A DNA stretch of 64,000 bases, from the NCBI GenBank assembly GCA_035570055.1, contig DATMLM010000063.1, positions 1 through 64,000 on the forward strand. The letters run 5' to 3'. This DNA comes from DASRDS01 sp035570055. GTDB taxonomy: Bacteria > Gemmatimonadota > Gemmatimonadetes > Gemmatimonadales > Gemmatimonadaceae. The translations under genes were made by a program, and so were the position numbers. The notes beneath the pieces are model-generated. The model had not been told where the DNA came from. It was given only the letters and a program-made list of their open reading frames with translations, and searched no databases. Positions 9,494 to 17,488 of the stretch are shown one piece after another (the first letter of the stretch is position 1; each line of letters opens with the position of its first letter).

Positions 9494-10828
9494 ATGGCCA
9501 GCGTCCTCATCGTCGACGACGAACCGGCGATCACGGCGACGCTCGGGACGTACTTCGAGCGGAACGGCGGGCACGCGGTCACGAAAGCACATACGGGCCA
9601 GGAAGGGATCAATCTCTTCCGCCAGCTCCGCCCCGACCTCGTCCTCTTGGACGTTCGTCTGCCCGACATGACCGGCTTCGACGTGCTCGATCGCATTCGC
9701 GACGAGAACGGCACCGTCATCATGATCACGGCCTACGGCGACGTCCCCTTGGCCGTACAGGCGATGCAGAACGGCGCCGAGAATTTTCTCACCAAGCCGG
9801 TCGAGCTGGCGCACTTGGGTGCGGCCGCCGAGCGGGCGTTCGAGAAGTCGCGACTGCGCCAGATGAACCGGTTTCTGGCATCCCGTCGCGGCAACGCGTC
9901 CTCGGCTCGCGTGCTCCTCGGCTCCTCGGCGCCGATGCAAGAGCTGGCGAACCAGATCGAGATGCTCGCCTCCAGCGACCGCACGACGGTGTTGCTGATC
10001 GGCGAGAGCGGAGCAGGCAAGGGGCGAGTGGCCGAGTTGATCCACTCGCGCAGCGGCCGGGGCGCCCGGCCCTTCATCGAAGTGAACTGCGCCGCGCTGA
10101 CGGCCGACACGCTCGACGGCGAGTTGTTCGGGCACGACAACGGGGGTCCCGCCAAGCCGGGTCTCTTCGAGGTGGCCGACGGCGGGTCCCTCTTTTTGGA
10201 CGAAATCGGTGATTTGGGTCCAACATTACAACCGAAACTTCTGGGTGTACTCGAAGGGAAGCCGTTTCGCCGCGTAGGTGGCACGCAAGAGATCCACGCT
10301 GATGTCCGCCTGATCGCGGCGACCAGCAAGGATCTCGTCAACGAAGTCACGGCCGGGACATTCCGCGAAGACCTGTACTATCGTCTGAGCGTGATGCCGG
10401 TGTACCTGCCGCCCCTGCGCGCCCGCTCGCGCGAGGATCTCATCGAGCTGATCGCGCACGTGCTCGATGACCTGCGGTCGACGCTCCCGGACGCCCCGCC
10501 GCAAATCGGCGATGCGGCGCTCGATCGCATGCTGCGCTACACGTGGCCGGGCAACATTCGAGAGTTGCGGAATGTCCTGGAGCGGGCGACCATCGTGTCC
10601 CGCGGTGCCGACACGATCGGCCCGGAGCATCTGCCGGCGGATGTGCGCGATGCCACCGGCATTGGCGTCGAGCACCACGTCCCGAAGTCGCTCGATGAGG
10701 TCGAGCGTTCGCACATCGAGCGGACCTTGCGGGTGCACTCCGGCAATCGGACGCATGCGGCGCGCGAGCTCGGGATTTCCCGCGCGACGCTGATCAAGAA
10801 GATTCGAGCCTACGGCCTCCATGACTAG
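9494..10828 (+). CDS. NtrC-family response regulator lacking the GAFTGA loop
   Basis: 444 residues. Receiver domain 1-120 (DDE at 8-10, phosphoacceptor Asp53, Thr79, Lys101). AAA+ domain about 140-370: Walker A GESGAGKG at 170-177, Walker B LFLDEIGDL near 233-241, and a sensor-type WPGNIRELRNVLERA. Fis-type helix-turn-helix at the C-terminus (SGNRTHAARELGISRATLIKKI). After ELFGH at 210-214 the sequence runs DNGGPAKPGLFE, so the GAFTGA sigma-54 contact loop is missing. Regulators without it, such as TyrR and some NtrC/HupR proteins, act with sigma-70-type polymerase. Its last 8 bases overlap the zinc-ribbon gene, so the three genes to 11758 are probably cotranscribed. Confidence 0.87.
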   Translation: MASVLIVDDEPAITATLGTYFERNGGHAVTKAHTGQEGINLFRQLRPDLVLLDVRLPDMTGFDVLDRIRDENGTVIMITAYGDVPLAVQAMQNGAENFLTKPVELAHLGAAAERAFEKSRLRQMNRFLASRRGNASSARVLLGSSAPMQELANQIEMLASSDRTTVLLIGESGAGKGRVAELIHSRSGRGARPFIEVNCAALTADTLDGELFGHDNGGPAKPGLFEVADGGSLFLDEIGDLGPTLQPKLLGVLEGKPFRRVGGTQEIHADVRLIAATSKDLVNEVTAGTFREDLYYRLSVMPVYLPPLRARSREDLIELIAHVLDDLRSTLPDAPPQIGDAALDRMLRYTWPGNIRELRNVLERATIVSRGADTIGPEHLPADVRDATGIGVEHHVPKSLDEVERSHIERTLRVHSGNRTHAARELGISRATLIKKIRAYGLHD

Positions 10829-11009
10829 CCCAACGCCTCCGGCACCCCAGAGCCACGAGCGCGATGCGATGATCTGCCGCCGCTGCGGCAAAGAGGAGCG
10901 CGCATCCGAAGGCTACCCGTGCATTTCGTGCGGCACGTTCCTGTGCCTGATCTGCAGCTTCCGCGGGTACCAGTACTGCACGAACTGCGAGCAGCAGCAC
11001 CCGAAATGA
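10821..11009 (+). CDS. Small zinc-ribbon protein
   Basis: 62 residues from an ATG that overlaps the end of the upstream regulator by 8 bases. Its stop overlaps the next gene's start in an ATGA arrangement. The protein has four Cys pairs in CxxC spacing: CRRC, CISC, CLIC and CTNC. These could hold two structural zinc ions. There is no signal peptide or membrane segment. The conserved-looking cysteine spacing and double translational coupling argue that it is a real gene rather than a spurious frame. The function is unknown. Confidence 0.72.
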   Translation: MTSPTPPAPQSHERDAMICRRCGKEERASEGYPCISCGTFLCLICSFRGYQYCTNCEQQHPK

Positions 11010-11758
11010 TGCTGCGCGTTCGCTCGAGTGTGGCGCCGCTCCTCGCCGAGCCACGGGTCTCGAGCGAACAGATCTCCGAGCTCGCATCCGGGCAACCGTT
11101 GACCGTGCTCACGACGCAAGGGGAATGGCTCCGCGTCTGCGGCGCCGACGGCTACCAGGGCTGGACCCATCGCGGGTACACCGCCGAAGGCGCCGACGGT
11201 GCGTGGCTCACGTCACTCGGCTGCACCATCGTGAGCGAGACCGGCGCGTTGCTCCCGCTCCCGCTCGGCGCGCTCGTGCCACCGGGCGCCCACATCGTCG
11301 ATGGCGGCGCGCTCTCGCCGGCCGAGTTGCGCGCGGCGTTCCCGCCGACGCGCGTCTCGGTCACCCGTGCGGCCCGTACCGCGTTCTCCGGCGCGCCGTA
11401 TTCCTGGGGTGGCGTCACGCCCTGGGGCGCCGACTGCTCGGGCTTCGTGCAGATGATCTTTGCCCTGCACGGTGTGTCACTTCCGCGTGACGCGTGGCAA
11501 CAGGCGCAGGCCGGGAGCCCGGTCGGCAAGCCCGGTGGCATCACCGATATTATGGCCGCCGACCTCCTGTTCTTCTCGAGTCGCGACGACCGTCGCCCGA
11601 CGCACGTCGGGATCGCACTCGGCAACAGCCCGCCCGCGATGGCCCACGTCGCCCTCGGGCGAGGGGGGCACGCGATCGATCGGTGGGACGATGACGACGC
11701 CTACGTGCGCGCGCTGGTCTCCCAATTCGTCGCGGCGCGGCGCATCCCGCTCGACTAG
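11006..11758 (+). CDS. NlpC/P60-family cell-wall hydrolase with SH3-like region
   Basis: 250 residues from ATG 11006, overlapping the zinc-ribbon stop as ATGA. The longer frame from 10919 only repeats the upstream gene in another frame. Residues 1-130 look like bacterial SH3 repeats (LRVRSSVAPLLAEP, then GYQGWTHRGYT). The C-terminal NlpC/P60 domain has catalytic Cys in WGADCSGFVQ, the preceding PYSWGG strand, and catalytic His in THVGIALG. Such enzymes cleave gamma-D-glutamyl-diamino acid bonds in peptidoglycan peptides. No signal peptide is visible at this start, so it may be cytoplasmic and act on recycled muropeptides. Confidence 0.86.
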   Translation: MMLRVRSSVAPLLAEPRVSSEQISELASGQPLTVLTTQGEWLRVCGADGYQGWTHRGYTAEGADGAWLTSLGCTIVSETGALLPLPLGALVPPGAHIVDGGALSPAELRAAFPPTRVSVTRAARTAFSGAPYSWGGVTPWGADCSGFVQMIFALHGVSLPRDAWQQAQAGSPVGKPGGITDIMAADLLFFSSRDDRRPTHVGIALGNSPPAMAHVALGRGGHAIDRWDDDDAYVRALVSQFVAARRIPLD

Positions 11759-12187
11759 CTAGGACACCAGCCCGCCGCGCTGCGGGACCACGGGCGAGAC
11801 GATGCCGTTCACCTGGACTGCGGCTTCGGCGGTCGCTTGCCCGTCCAAGGCCACGGCCATGGTGTATCGGCCCGGCACGTCGATAGGTAGGTCGAGCGTC
11901 GCGATGAGGGGAAGGTCCATGTCGGCCGCGCCGGGCGGCGCGTCGGCGATGCTGAGCTCCCCGCTCGACGACCACAGCTCGGTGCCCTGTGGATTGACCC
12001 AGCGCAATGCCATCGTGTGCGTGCCAGCGTCGGCCCGTCCGCCCTTCAAGCGGACGACGAACGTGGCCCGCGGATGAACGGTAGGCAAGGTCGTGACTTG
12101 CACGGCGTCAAACACGCCGAGGATGTTGAGCTTACCCTCTTGCGAGAGGTTCGCCGCGTCGGCGAACAGTGCGAACGAAACGTGCAT
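11759..12187 (-). CDS. DUF6941 family protein
   Basis: 142 residues from ATG 12187; a second ATG two codons upstream (12193) is possible. I prefer 12187 because the protein then begins MHVSFALFADAAN, close to what I recall of family N-termini, and because a TAAGTT hexamer lies exactly 6 bases upstream. The sequence resembles DUF6941 (SQEGKLNILGVFDAV near residues 15-30, then alternating beta strands, probably an immunoglobulin-like sandwich). There is no signal peptide. The function is unknown. Its stop abuts the stop of the convergent NlpC/P60 gene with no gap, and its start faces the HAD gene across 17 bases. Confidence 0.75.
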   Translation of the reverse strand: MHVSFALFADAANLSQEGKLNILGVFDAVQVTTLPTVHPRATFVVRLKGGRADAGTHTMALRWVNPQGTELWSSSGELSIADAPPGAADMDLPLIATLDLPIDVPGRYTMAVALDGQATAEAAVQVNGIVSPVVPQRGGLVS

Positions 12188-12192
12188 ACTCA

Positions 12193-12199
12193 TAACTTA
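12193..12199. promoter_or_regulatory. Overlapping divergent -10 elements, predicted leaderless in both directions
   Basis: On the plus strand TAACTT occupies 12193-12198, 6 bases before the ATG of the HAD gene (12205). On the minus strand TAAGTT occupies 12194-12199, 6 bases before ATG 12187 of the DUF6941 gene. With transcription starting about 7 bases after each hexamer, both messages would begin at or next to their start codons. No Shine-Dalgarno site is visible for either gene. No good -35 element is seen. Confidence 0.5.
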
Positions 12200-12204
12200 C
12201 TTGC

Positions 12205-12891
12205 ATGGTCCTCGTTCTGTTCGATATCGACGGCACGCTCCTGACGGCGGCGGGCGCGGGCCGACGGGCGATCCACGGCGCGCTCCGTGACGTCTTTGGT
12301 GGCGTCGGTCCCGCCGACTACTGGTTCGATGGGAAGACCGATCCGCAAATCGTGCGGGATCTGATGCGCCACGAGGGCCACTCGGACCCGGTCATCGATG
12401 ATCGCCTCGGCGCCGTCCTCTCACGCTACTCCGATCGCCTGGGCGCGGAACTCCAAGACCCGTCTCACGTTCCCATTGTACACCCAGGCGTTCCCGATCT
12501 CCTCGACGCCTTGGAATCACACCCCGACGTGATCCTCGGACTGCTCACCGGCAACATCGAATCGGGTGCAACGCAAAAACTTCGAGCCGTTGGTCTCGAC
12601 CCCGCGCGTTTTGTGATTGGAGCCTTTGGCTCAGATCATGAAATACGCACAGAGCTGCCAGCGATCGCCGCTACCCGTGCACAAGAACGCCTCGGCGTCG
12701 ATCCACCCATCGTCGTTATCGGCGACACTCCCGCAGACGTGGCATGTGGCGCGGGCGCGAAGCGCCGTGCCATTGCCGTAGCGACGGGCCGCTACACGCT
12801 CCAAGAGCTAGTTGCCTGTGGCCCAGCGGCCGCATTCGAAGACTTATCCGACACGGAGGCCGTGATGGCGGCCATCCTCAAAAGTGCTTGA
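12205..12891 (+). CDS. HAD-superfamily phosphatase (phosphoglycolate phosphatase-like)
   Basis: 228 residues. HAD motif I is FDIDGTLL at about residues 5-12 (nucleophile Asp6, acid/base Asp8). Motif II is the LTGN segment. Motif III/IV is VVIGDTPADVACGAGA. A helical cap sits between motifs I and II, as in subfamily I phosphatases such as Gph. Substrate unproven: phosphoglycolate, a nucleotide or another small phosphate ester. The stop overlaps the start of the CYTH gene by 8 bases, so the two are coupled. It is the first gene of a run through the FTR1 permease. Confidence 0.82.
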   Translation: MVLVLFDIDGTLLTAAGAGRRAIHGALRDVFGGVGPADYWFDGKTDPQIVRDLMRHEGHSDPVIDDRLGAVLSRYSDRLGAELQDPSHVPIVHPGVPDLLDALESHPDVILGLLTGNIESGATQKLRAVGLDPARFVIGAFGSDHEIRTELPAIAATRAQERLGVDPPIVVIGDTPADVACGAGAKRRAIAVATGRYTLQELVACGPAAAFEDLSDTEAVMAAILKSA

Positions 12892-13459
12892 GGTCGAGCT
12901 CAAGGCGGTCGTCGACGATGCGGCAGTCACCCGCGCGAAGTTGGAAGCCGCGGGCGCGACGCTGACGTTCGTCGGCCGCATGGAGGATCGTCGCTACGAC
13001 ACACCGGATGGCCGGTTCGCTCGTCGCGACGTCGTCATTCGCCTCCGCGTGTATCTCCCGAGTGACGGTGGACCGGGAGAAGCGTTCCTCGACTGGAAGG
13101 GCGCATCCTCCAGCGACAGCGGCTACAAAGTCCGCGATGAGCTCTCGACGACCGTAGGCGATGCCAATACACTGGCCATGATCCTCGACCGCCTCGGATT
13201 CATCGTCACGCGCGAAGTGGATCGCCAGATTTGGCAGTACACGCTCGGATCGGCCATGGTACGATTCGAGCAGTACCCTCGCATGGACGTCCTGCTGGAG
13301 GTCGAAGGCTCCCCCGATGCGATCGAGGACGCGATCGCCATCACGGGTATTTCACGCTCGGCGTTCTCCGACGAGCGGTTGCTCGACTTCGTCGCGCGAT
13401 ACGAAGAGCGCACGGGGCTCGATGCCGCACTCTCCGACCGCGAGCTAGCCAATGCCTGA
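12884..13459 (+). CDS. CYTH-domain protein (class IV adenylate cyclase / CyaB-like)
   Basis: 191 residues from GTG 12884. The N-terminus LEVELKAVVDD carries the ExExK signature that names the CYTH fold. Further family residues are in a YDTPDGRFARRDVVIRLR stretch and in YPRMDVLLEVEG. Members hydrolyse triphosphates (thiamine triphosphate, inorganic triphosphate) or, in CyaB, make cyclic AMP. The sequence alone does not decide between these. It overlaps both neighbours by 8 bases. Confidence 0.8.
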   Translation: MLEVELKAVVDDAAVTRAKLEAAGATLTFVGRMEDRRYDTPDGRFARRDVVIRLRVYLPSDGGPGEAFLDWKGASSSDSGYKVRDELSTTVGDANTLAMILDRLGFIVTREVDRQIWQYTLGSAMVRFEQYPRMDVLLEVEGSPDAIEDAIAITGISRSAFSDERLLDFVARYEERTGLDAALSDRELANA

Positions 13460-14183
13460 AGTCTCTACGATTTGGGCCCTCTGGCGAGGCCACGAGCTAT
13501 CAGGCACCGGCTCGGCCACGCTCACGGCCGATGTCGTCATGATCTCGGCAGGTACCTCGCGGCTCGCCATACCCATCGAGCAGCTCGATGGCGCCCACAT
13601 CGAGCCCGCGCACCTCACGTTGTTCCACCACTCGGGCGATGTCATCGAAATCGGCAGCGCCGATGCCGTTCGCCTGGGTCGCGAAATCGTGGCGCATGCG
13701 TGCGATGTCCCGGAGCTCACGGTGCCATTGCGCGCCTTGGGTTCAACCCGGGCGCGGCCTGGCGTAGACCACGATCGTTTCTTCGGACCTTTCCTCGCGG
13801 CACGACGCGCCGCCGCGCGCGCGTCTGATCCGGAAGGCCGCCTCGCCGCGGTAGACGCAAAGGCGATCGCAACGGCCGTTGGTACGACGGTGCGAGAGCT
13901 CGCCGCCGAGCGCTATCCGAAGCAACCGGCGGAGCGCCGGGCGATGGAGGCGGAGCTCGCTGACCTCGCCGAGCCGGTCGTCGCCTCACTCGAGACGCTC
14001 GCCGCTGCCGCGGACGCCGCGCGCGCGGGCCCCGATGACGTCAAATTCGTGCGCTGGCGCGCGTGGTCCAACGCCTACCGCGAGGTCTTCCGCGCCGCCG
14101 ACCAATGCTGGCTCGCCGCGATCGGCTCCGCACTCGGCCCGCGCGCGGTCCACAAGCGCGAACGGTTCGGCTGGCGCCGATGA
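13452..14183 (+). CDS. Conserved-looking protein of unknown function
   Basis: 243 residues. I do not recognise the family. The first 100 residues are beta-rich with a pattern like a PH-like or split-barrel domain (WRGHELSGTGSATLTADVV, then HIEPAHLTLFHHSGDVIEI). The rest is Ala/Arg-rich helix with possible coiled-coil (RRAMEAELADLAEPVVASLE). No signal peptide or membrane segment is seen. It is coupled on both sides: 8-base overlap with the CYTH gene and ATGA overlap with acpS. This supports a real gene in a housekeeping operon. Confidence 0.7.
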   Translation: MPEVSTIWALWRGHELSGTGSATLTADVVMISAGTSRLAIPIEQLDGAHIEPAHLTLFHHSGDVIEIGSADAVRLGREIVAHACDVPELTVPLRALGSTRARPGVDHDRFFGPFLAARRAAARASDPEGRLAAVDAKAIATAVGTTVRELAAERYPKQPAERRAMEAELADLAEPVVASLETLAAAADAARAGPDDVKFVRWRAWSNAYREVFRAADQCWLAAIGSALGPRAVHKRERFGWRR

Positions 14184-14566
14184 TCGTCGGCATCGGCCTC
14201 GACCTGATCGAGATCGAGCGCGTCGGGCGCATGATCGCCATCAACGAAGACCGGGCGCTGATGCGCCTGTTCACGTTTCGCGAGGTCGACTATGCGAGTA
14301 AGCACGCGAACCCCATGCGCCATTACGCCGCGCGGCTCGCGGCCAAAGAAGCGGCCTACAAGGCCCTCTCTGGAAACGACCTCGCGCGCGCCGTCAGTTG
14401 GAAGGACATCGAGGTCGTCGTCCGCGACGACGGCCAACCACTCCTCGAGTTCCACGGCCACGCGAAAAAGCGGGCGGGCGAGTTGGGCGTCACCCGTGCC
14501 TGGGTGACCCTGACGCACAGCGAGACCACCGCAGCGGCCGTTGTCGTCTTGGAGGATAGCCGATAA
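14180..14566 (+). CDS. acpS: Holo-[acyl-carrier-protein] synthase
   Basis: 128 residues from ATG 14180, the usual AcpS length. Family motifs: GIGLDLIEIERV at the N-terminus (Mg-binding Asp), then RLAAKEAAYKAL (catalytic Glu/Lys helix), and a C-terminal TLTHSETTAAAVVV strand. It transfers 4'-phosphopantetheine from CoA to a serine of ACP, activating fatty-acid synthesis. The longer frame from 14063 repeats the upstream gene out of frame. Its stop codon TAA forms the start of the TAAATT element proposed as promoter of the next gene. Confidence 0.92.
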   Translation: MIVGIGLDLIEIERVGRMIAINEDRALMRLFTFREVDYASKHANPMRHYAARLAAKEAAYKALSGNDLARAVSWKDIEVVVRDDGQPLLEFHGHAKKRAGELGVTRAWVTLTHSETTAAAVVVLEDSR

Positions 14567-14569
14567 ATT
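14564..14569 (+). promoter_or_regulatory. Candidate -10 element (TAAATT) for the cytochrome/FTR1 gene
   Basis: TAAATT lies 8 bases before ATG 14578. Seventeen bases further upstream, at 14541-14546, is TTGTCG, a four-of-six match to TTGACA. Transcription would start about one base before the ATG. The hexamer includes the acpS stop codon, so iron-permease expression may be separable from the upstream operon. Confidence 0.4.
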
Positions 14570-14577
14570 CTGTCGGA

Positions 14578-16755
14578 ATGAAGCTTCTCTCGCTCTTGCT
14601 GGCGTTTACGACTGCCATCCCCGCCCAGGCCCAAGAAGAGCCTGTCAAACGCCTAGCCAATATCGTGGGCGTCGCGATTGGTGAGTACGGCAAGGGAGTC
14701 GACGCTCAAGGCCACTTGATCTCGGCTCAGGAACACGAAGAATCCGTCGGCTTCCTCGAGGACGCTGCCGGGGTAGCGGCCCGGCTCTCTGGCCCGCAGT
14801 CGATCCCCGCCCGGGCGATCATCGACACGCTGCTCACGGCCGCGCAAGCCAACCGCCCGCCACAGGAGCTCGCCGCGATCGGCGCGCGCCTCTCCACCGC
14901 GCTCGGCACGGCCGGTGCGCTCGATCTCCCAGTCCACGGAGTCGACCTCGGTGCCGGCGCCACGATATTCGCCAAGAACTGCTCGTCGTGTCACGGTGAT
15001 CGCGGCCAGGGCACGGGTCACGGCCCCGATGCCCCACCAGCGATCGGCACGTCGGCTGTGATGCACGGCGTGAGCCCGGCGCTCTCCTATCGCGTGGTCT
15101 CGGTCGGCGTCCGTGGTACCGCGATGCCGGCCTGGGGTACGTCGCTAACCGCCGACCAGCGTTGGAACACGATCGCCTATCTCACATCGCTCCGGTACAC
15201 GCCGGCGGATCGGGCCGAGGGCGAAGGGCTGTTCCTGCAAAACTGCGCCTCGTGTCACGGGACAACTGGCACCGGTTCGGCGCAATACTCGCATGATCTC
15301 TCGCACGTTCCTCCCGCCATTGGCGCGTTTGTCTGGCAGGCCGAGCGCAGCGATTCCGCATTGGTCGCTGTCATTCGCACGGGCGTCCCAGGGACCGCAA
15401 TGCCGCCCAGCGGTCTCACGGATGCACAGGCGCTGCGTGTCGTGGGTTTCCTGCGCTCGCTCGCGGTTCGGAGCGCGACGATGGCGACCGCGTCGACCGA
15501 TTCGATGCAGCAAGGCTCGCGCGTGATGTCGCTCGTCAACCAGTGCTTGATCGACGCCCGCGGCGGGCGGATGCGTGACGCCGAGGATCGCGCGTTCGAC
15601 TCGTATATCGCGTTCGAACCCCTCGAGACCGTCGCGAAAGCCAAGAACCCGGGTCTCATCGCGACGATGGAGCGGCATTTCGCCGATCTCAAGGGCGCGA
15701 TCCACGCGAGTGATCTGCGTGCCGCTGAACGTTCGCGCGACGCGATCGAGGTCGGGATGCCGGCGGTCATGACCCTCAATCAGCCGACGACCGGTGGCTG
15801 GAGCGCGTTCCTCCAGTCGTTCCTGATCATTGTGCGCGAGGGCTTCGAGGCGATCTTGGTCGTTGGCGCCGTGGTCGCCTTCCTGCTGAAAACCGGCCAC
15901 AAAGAACGCCTGCGCTCGATCTGGATCGGCACATCCCTCGGTGTGCTCGCCAGTGCGGTGACGGCGGTGATCCTCGCGACGGTGCTGCGCGCGCTCCCGG
16001 CGTCGACCGAGATCATCGAGGGTGCGACCCTGCTGGTGGCGGTCGGGGTGCTCTTCTCGGTCAGCTACTGGCTGATCTCGAAGGTCGAGGCCGCGAAGTG
16101 GCAACAGTTCATCAAGGAGAAGGTGACGACCGCGCTGGCCCAGGGCGGTGGAACCGCGCTCGCGTTCGTCGCATTCCTCGCGGTCTATCGCGAGGGCGCC
16201 GAGACCGCGCTCTTCTACCAGGCGTTGTTCAGCGAGGGCTCGCACATGGTGCTGCCCCTCACCCTCGGCATCGTGGTCGGTGGGGCGGCGCTGGCGGTGA
16301 TCTTCACGCTGTTCTATCGCTTCGGCGTGCGCATCCCGCTGCGCCCGTTCTTCACGGTGACGAGCGCCCTCCTGTACTACATGGCGTTCGTGTTCGCCGG
16401 CAAAGGCATCCGGGAGTTGCAAGAGGGCGGCGCGGTGCCCATCACGATCATTCACGGATTCCCGACTGTTGAAGCAATGGGAATCTTCAATAGCGTCGAA
16501 ACGCTGCTGGCGCAGTTCGTTCTGCTCGCCCTTCTCGCATTCGCCCTGGCGCGGACGTTCTGGCCGAAGCGGTCGGTTCAACTACCGACCGTGCCGCCAG
16601 TCGCCGCCCAAGGGGTCGATGAGCGCCTGGCGGCTATTCAGTCTACGCTTGACGCGTTGGGCCGGCAGGTATCGGCTCTAGAGGAAGAGCTTTCGTCGGG
16701 CTCCGGCGCCAGTACATCCACATCGCCCCCCCGGCAGCAAAAAGCATCGCGATAA
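14578..16755 (+). CDS. Diheme cytochrome c / FTR1-family iron permease fusion
   Basis: 725 residues. Signal peptide about 1-18 (cleavage after AQA). Two cytochrome c heme sites: CSSCH at 135-139 and CASCH at 223-227, each followed by a TAMPxxG Met-ligand motif near residues 181 and 273. After a helical linker, the FTR1 permease domain begins near 405 with REGFE (420-424) and REGAE (538-542), the ferric-binding RExxE motifs. There are about seven membrane helices. The last 60 residues form a short Ser/Gln-rich tail with a predicted coil. The fusion suggests that heme-driven electron transfer is coupled to iron uptake: ferrous iron is oxidised and then carried inward. The 3' end overlaps lgt on the other strand by 113 bases. 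Confidence 0.9.
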   Translation: MKLLSLLLAFTTAIPAQAQEEPVKRLANIVGVAIGEYGKGVDAQGHLISAQEHEESVGFLEDAAGVAARLSGPQSIPARAIIDTLLTAAQANRPPQELAAIGARLSTALGTAGALDLPVHGVDLGAGATIFAKNCSSCHGDRGQGTGHGPDAPPAIGTSAVMHGVSPALSYRVVSVGVRGTAMPAWGTSLTADQRWNTIAYLTSLRYTPADRAEGEGLFLQNCASCHGTTGTGSAQYSHDLSHVPPAIGAFVWQAERSDSALVAVIRTGVPGTAMPPSGLTDAQALRVVGFLRSLAVRSATMATASTDSMQQGSRVMSLVNQCLIDARGGRMRDAEDRAFDSYIAFEPLETVAKAKNPGLIATMERHFADLKGAIHASDLRAAERSRDAIEVGMPAVMTLNQPTTGGWSAFLQSFLIIVREGFEAILVVGAVVAFLLKTGHKERLRSIWIGTSLGVLASAVTAVILATVLRALPASTEIIEGATLLVAVGVLFSVSYWLISKVEAAKWQQFIKEKVTTALAQGGGTALAFVAFLAVYREGAETALFYQALFSEGSHMVLPLTLGIVVGGAALAVIFTLFYRFGVRIPLRPFFTVTSALLYYMAFVFAGKGIRELQEGGAVPITIIHGFPTVEAMGIFNSVETLLAQFVLLALLAFALARTFWPKRSVQLPTVPPVAAQGVDERLAAIQSTLDALGRQVSALEEELSSGSGASTSTSPPRQQKASR

Positions 16756-17488
16756 CCTGAGCGGTGGTGAAGGGCCCGAAGAACCGGTCGTCCTTGGCCC
16801 GGAAGAATTCGACGATAAACCGCTCGATGCCGGCCATCACGCAGTACAGTCCGAACAGCCATCCCTCGGCGTGCTTGTGGTTCCGGAGGCGCCAGAGAAT
16901 CAAGAACATGATGAACCCCATCGTCACCTCGAACAGTTGCGTGGGGTACACCGCGAGCACGTCCATCGGCGTGACATTCGGCGGCAACTTCACATGGAAC
17001 TCTTGCACCATGTTGATGGCCGTCGACGGCGGCGCGCCTTCGGGAAATTGCACCGCCCAGTGCGAATTCCACGGGCGCCCATAATCGTCGCCCACAGCCC
17101 AACATCCGCTCCGCCCGAGCGCGTACGCCGCCGCAATGCCCGGCGCTGCGGCATCGCTGATCGTCGTGAACTTCCAGCCTTTGTAGCGAATCACGATCCA
17201 TGACGCGATGATGCCGCCGATCAATCCGCCCCAGAACACGAACCCGGCGCGCTGAAAGAGCTCGTGCCAGTCTCCTCTCAAGATCGCGTAGTAGATCTTC
17301 GCGCCCAGGAGGCCACCGACGACCGCGCCAAAGAGCACGTCGGACGTGACTTCCGGGTCCTTCCCGCGCTCGAAGAGGATATGCGCCGACGAGATCTGCG
17401 CGATCCAGAACGCGAACAATACGGCGAGCCCGAATCCAGTCAGCTGAAACCAGCCAAGGCTGTACTGGAAGGGATGGTGGATAATCAT
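16643..17488 (-). CDS. lgt: Prolipoprotein diacylglyceryl transferase
   Basis: 281 residues with about seven membrane helices. Family motifs: GRSGCWAVGDDYGRPW (the GRxGC...GDDYG block) and ERFIVEFFR with the conserved Arg/Glu. It attaches diacylglyceryl from phosphatidylglycerol to the lipobox cysteine of prolipoproteins in the inner membrane. Start ATG 17488 overlaps the tsaD stop as ATGA. It is the last gene of the 16-gene run. Its final 37 codons lie antisense to the end of the FTR1 gene. Confidence 0.93.
   Translation of the reverse strand: MIIHHPFQYSLGWFQLTGFGLAVLFAFWIAQISSAHILFERGKDPEVTSDVLFGAVVGGLLGAKIYYAILRGDWHELFQRAGFVFWGGLIGGIIASWIVIRYKGWKFTTISDAAAPGIAAAYALGRSGCWAVGDDYGRPWNSHWAVQFPEGAPPSTAINMVQEFHVKLPPNVTPMDVLAVYPTQLFEVTMGFIMFLILWRLRNHKHAEGWLFGLYCVMAGIERFIVEFFRAKDDRFFGPFTTAQVIAMLFAAGGAMWMYWRRSPTKALPLEPIPAGPTRQA

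Noticed and set aside
15145..16581. 478-residue minus-strand open frame inside the FTR1 fusion
   Set aside because: Antisense to heme and RExxE motifs that are clearly real. Low-complexity Arg/Glu/His product.
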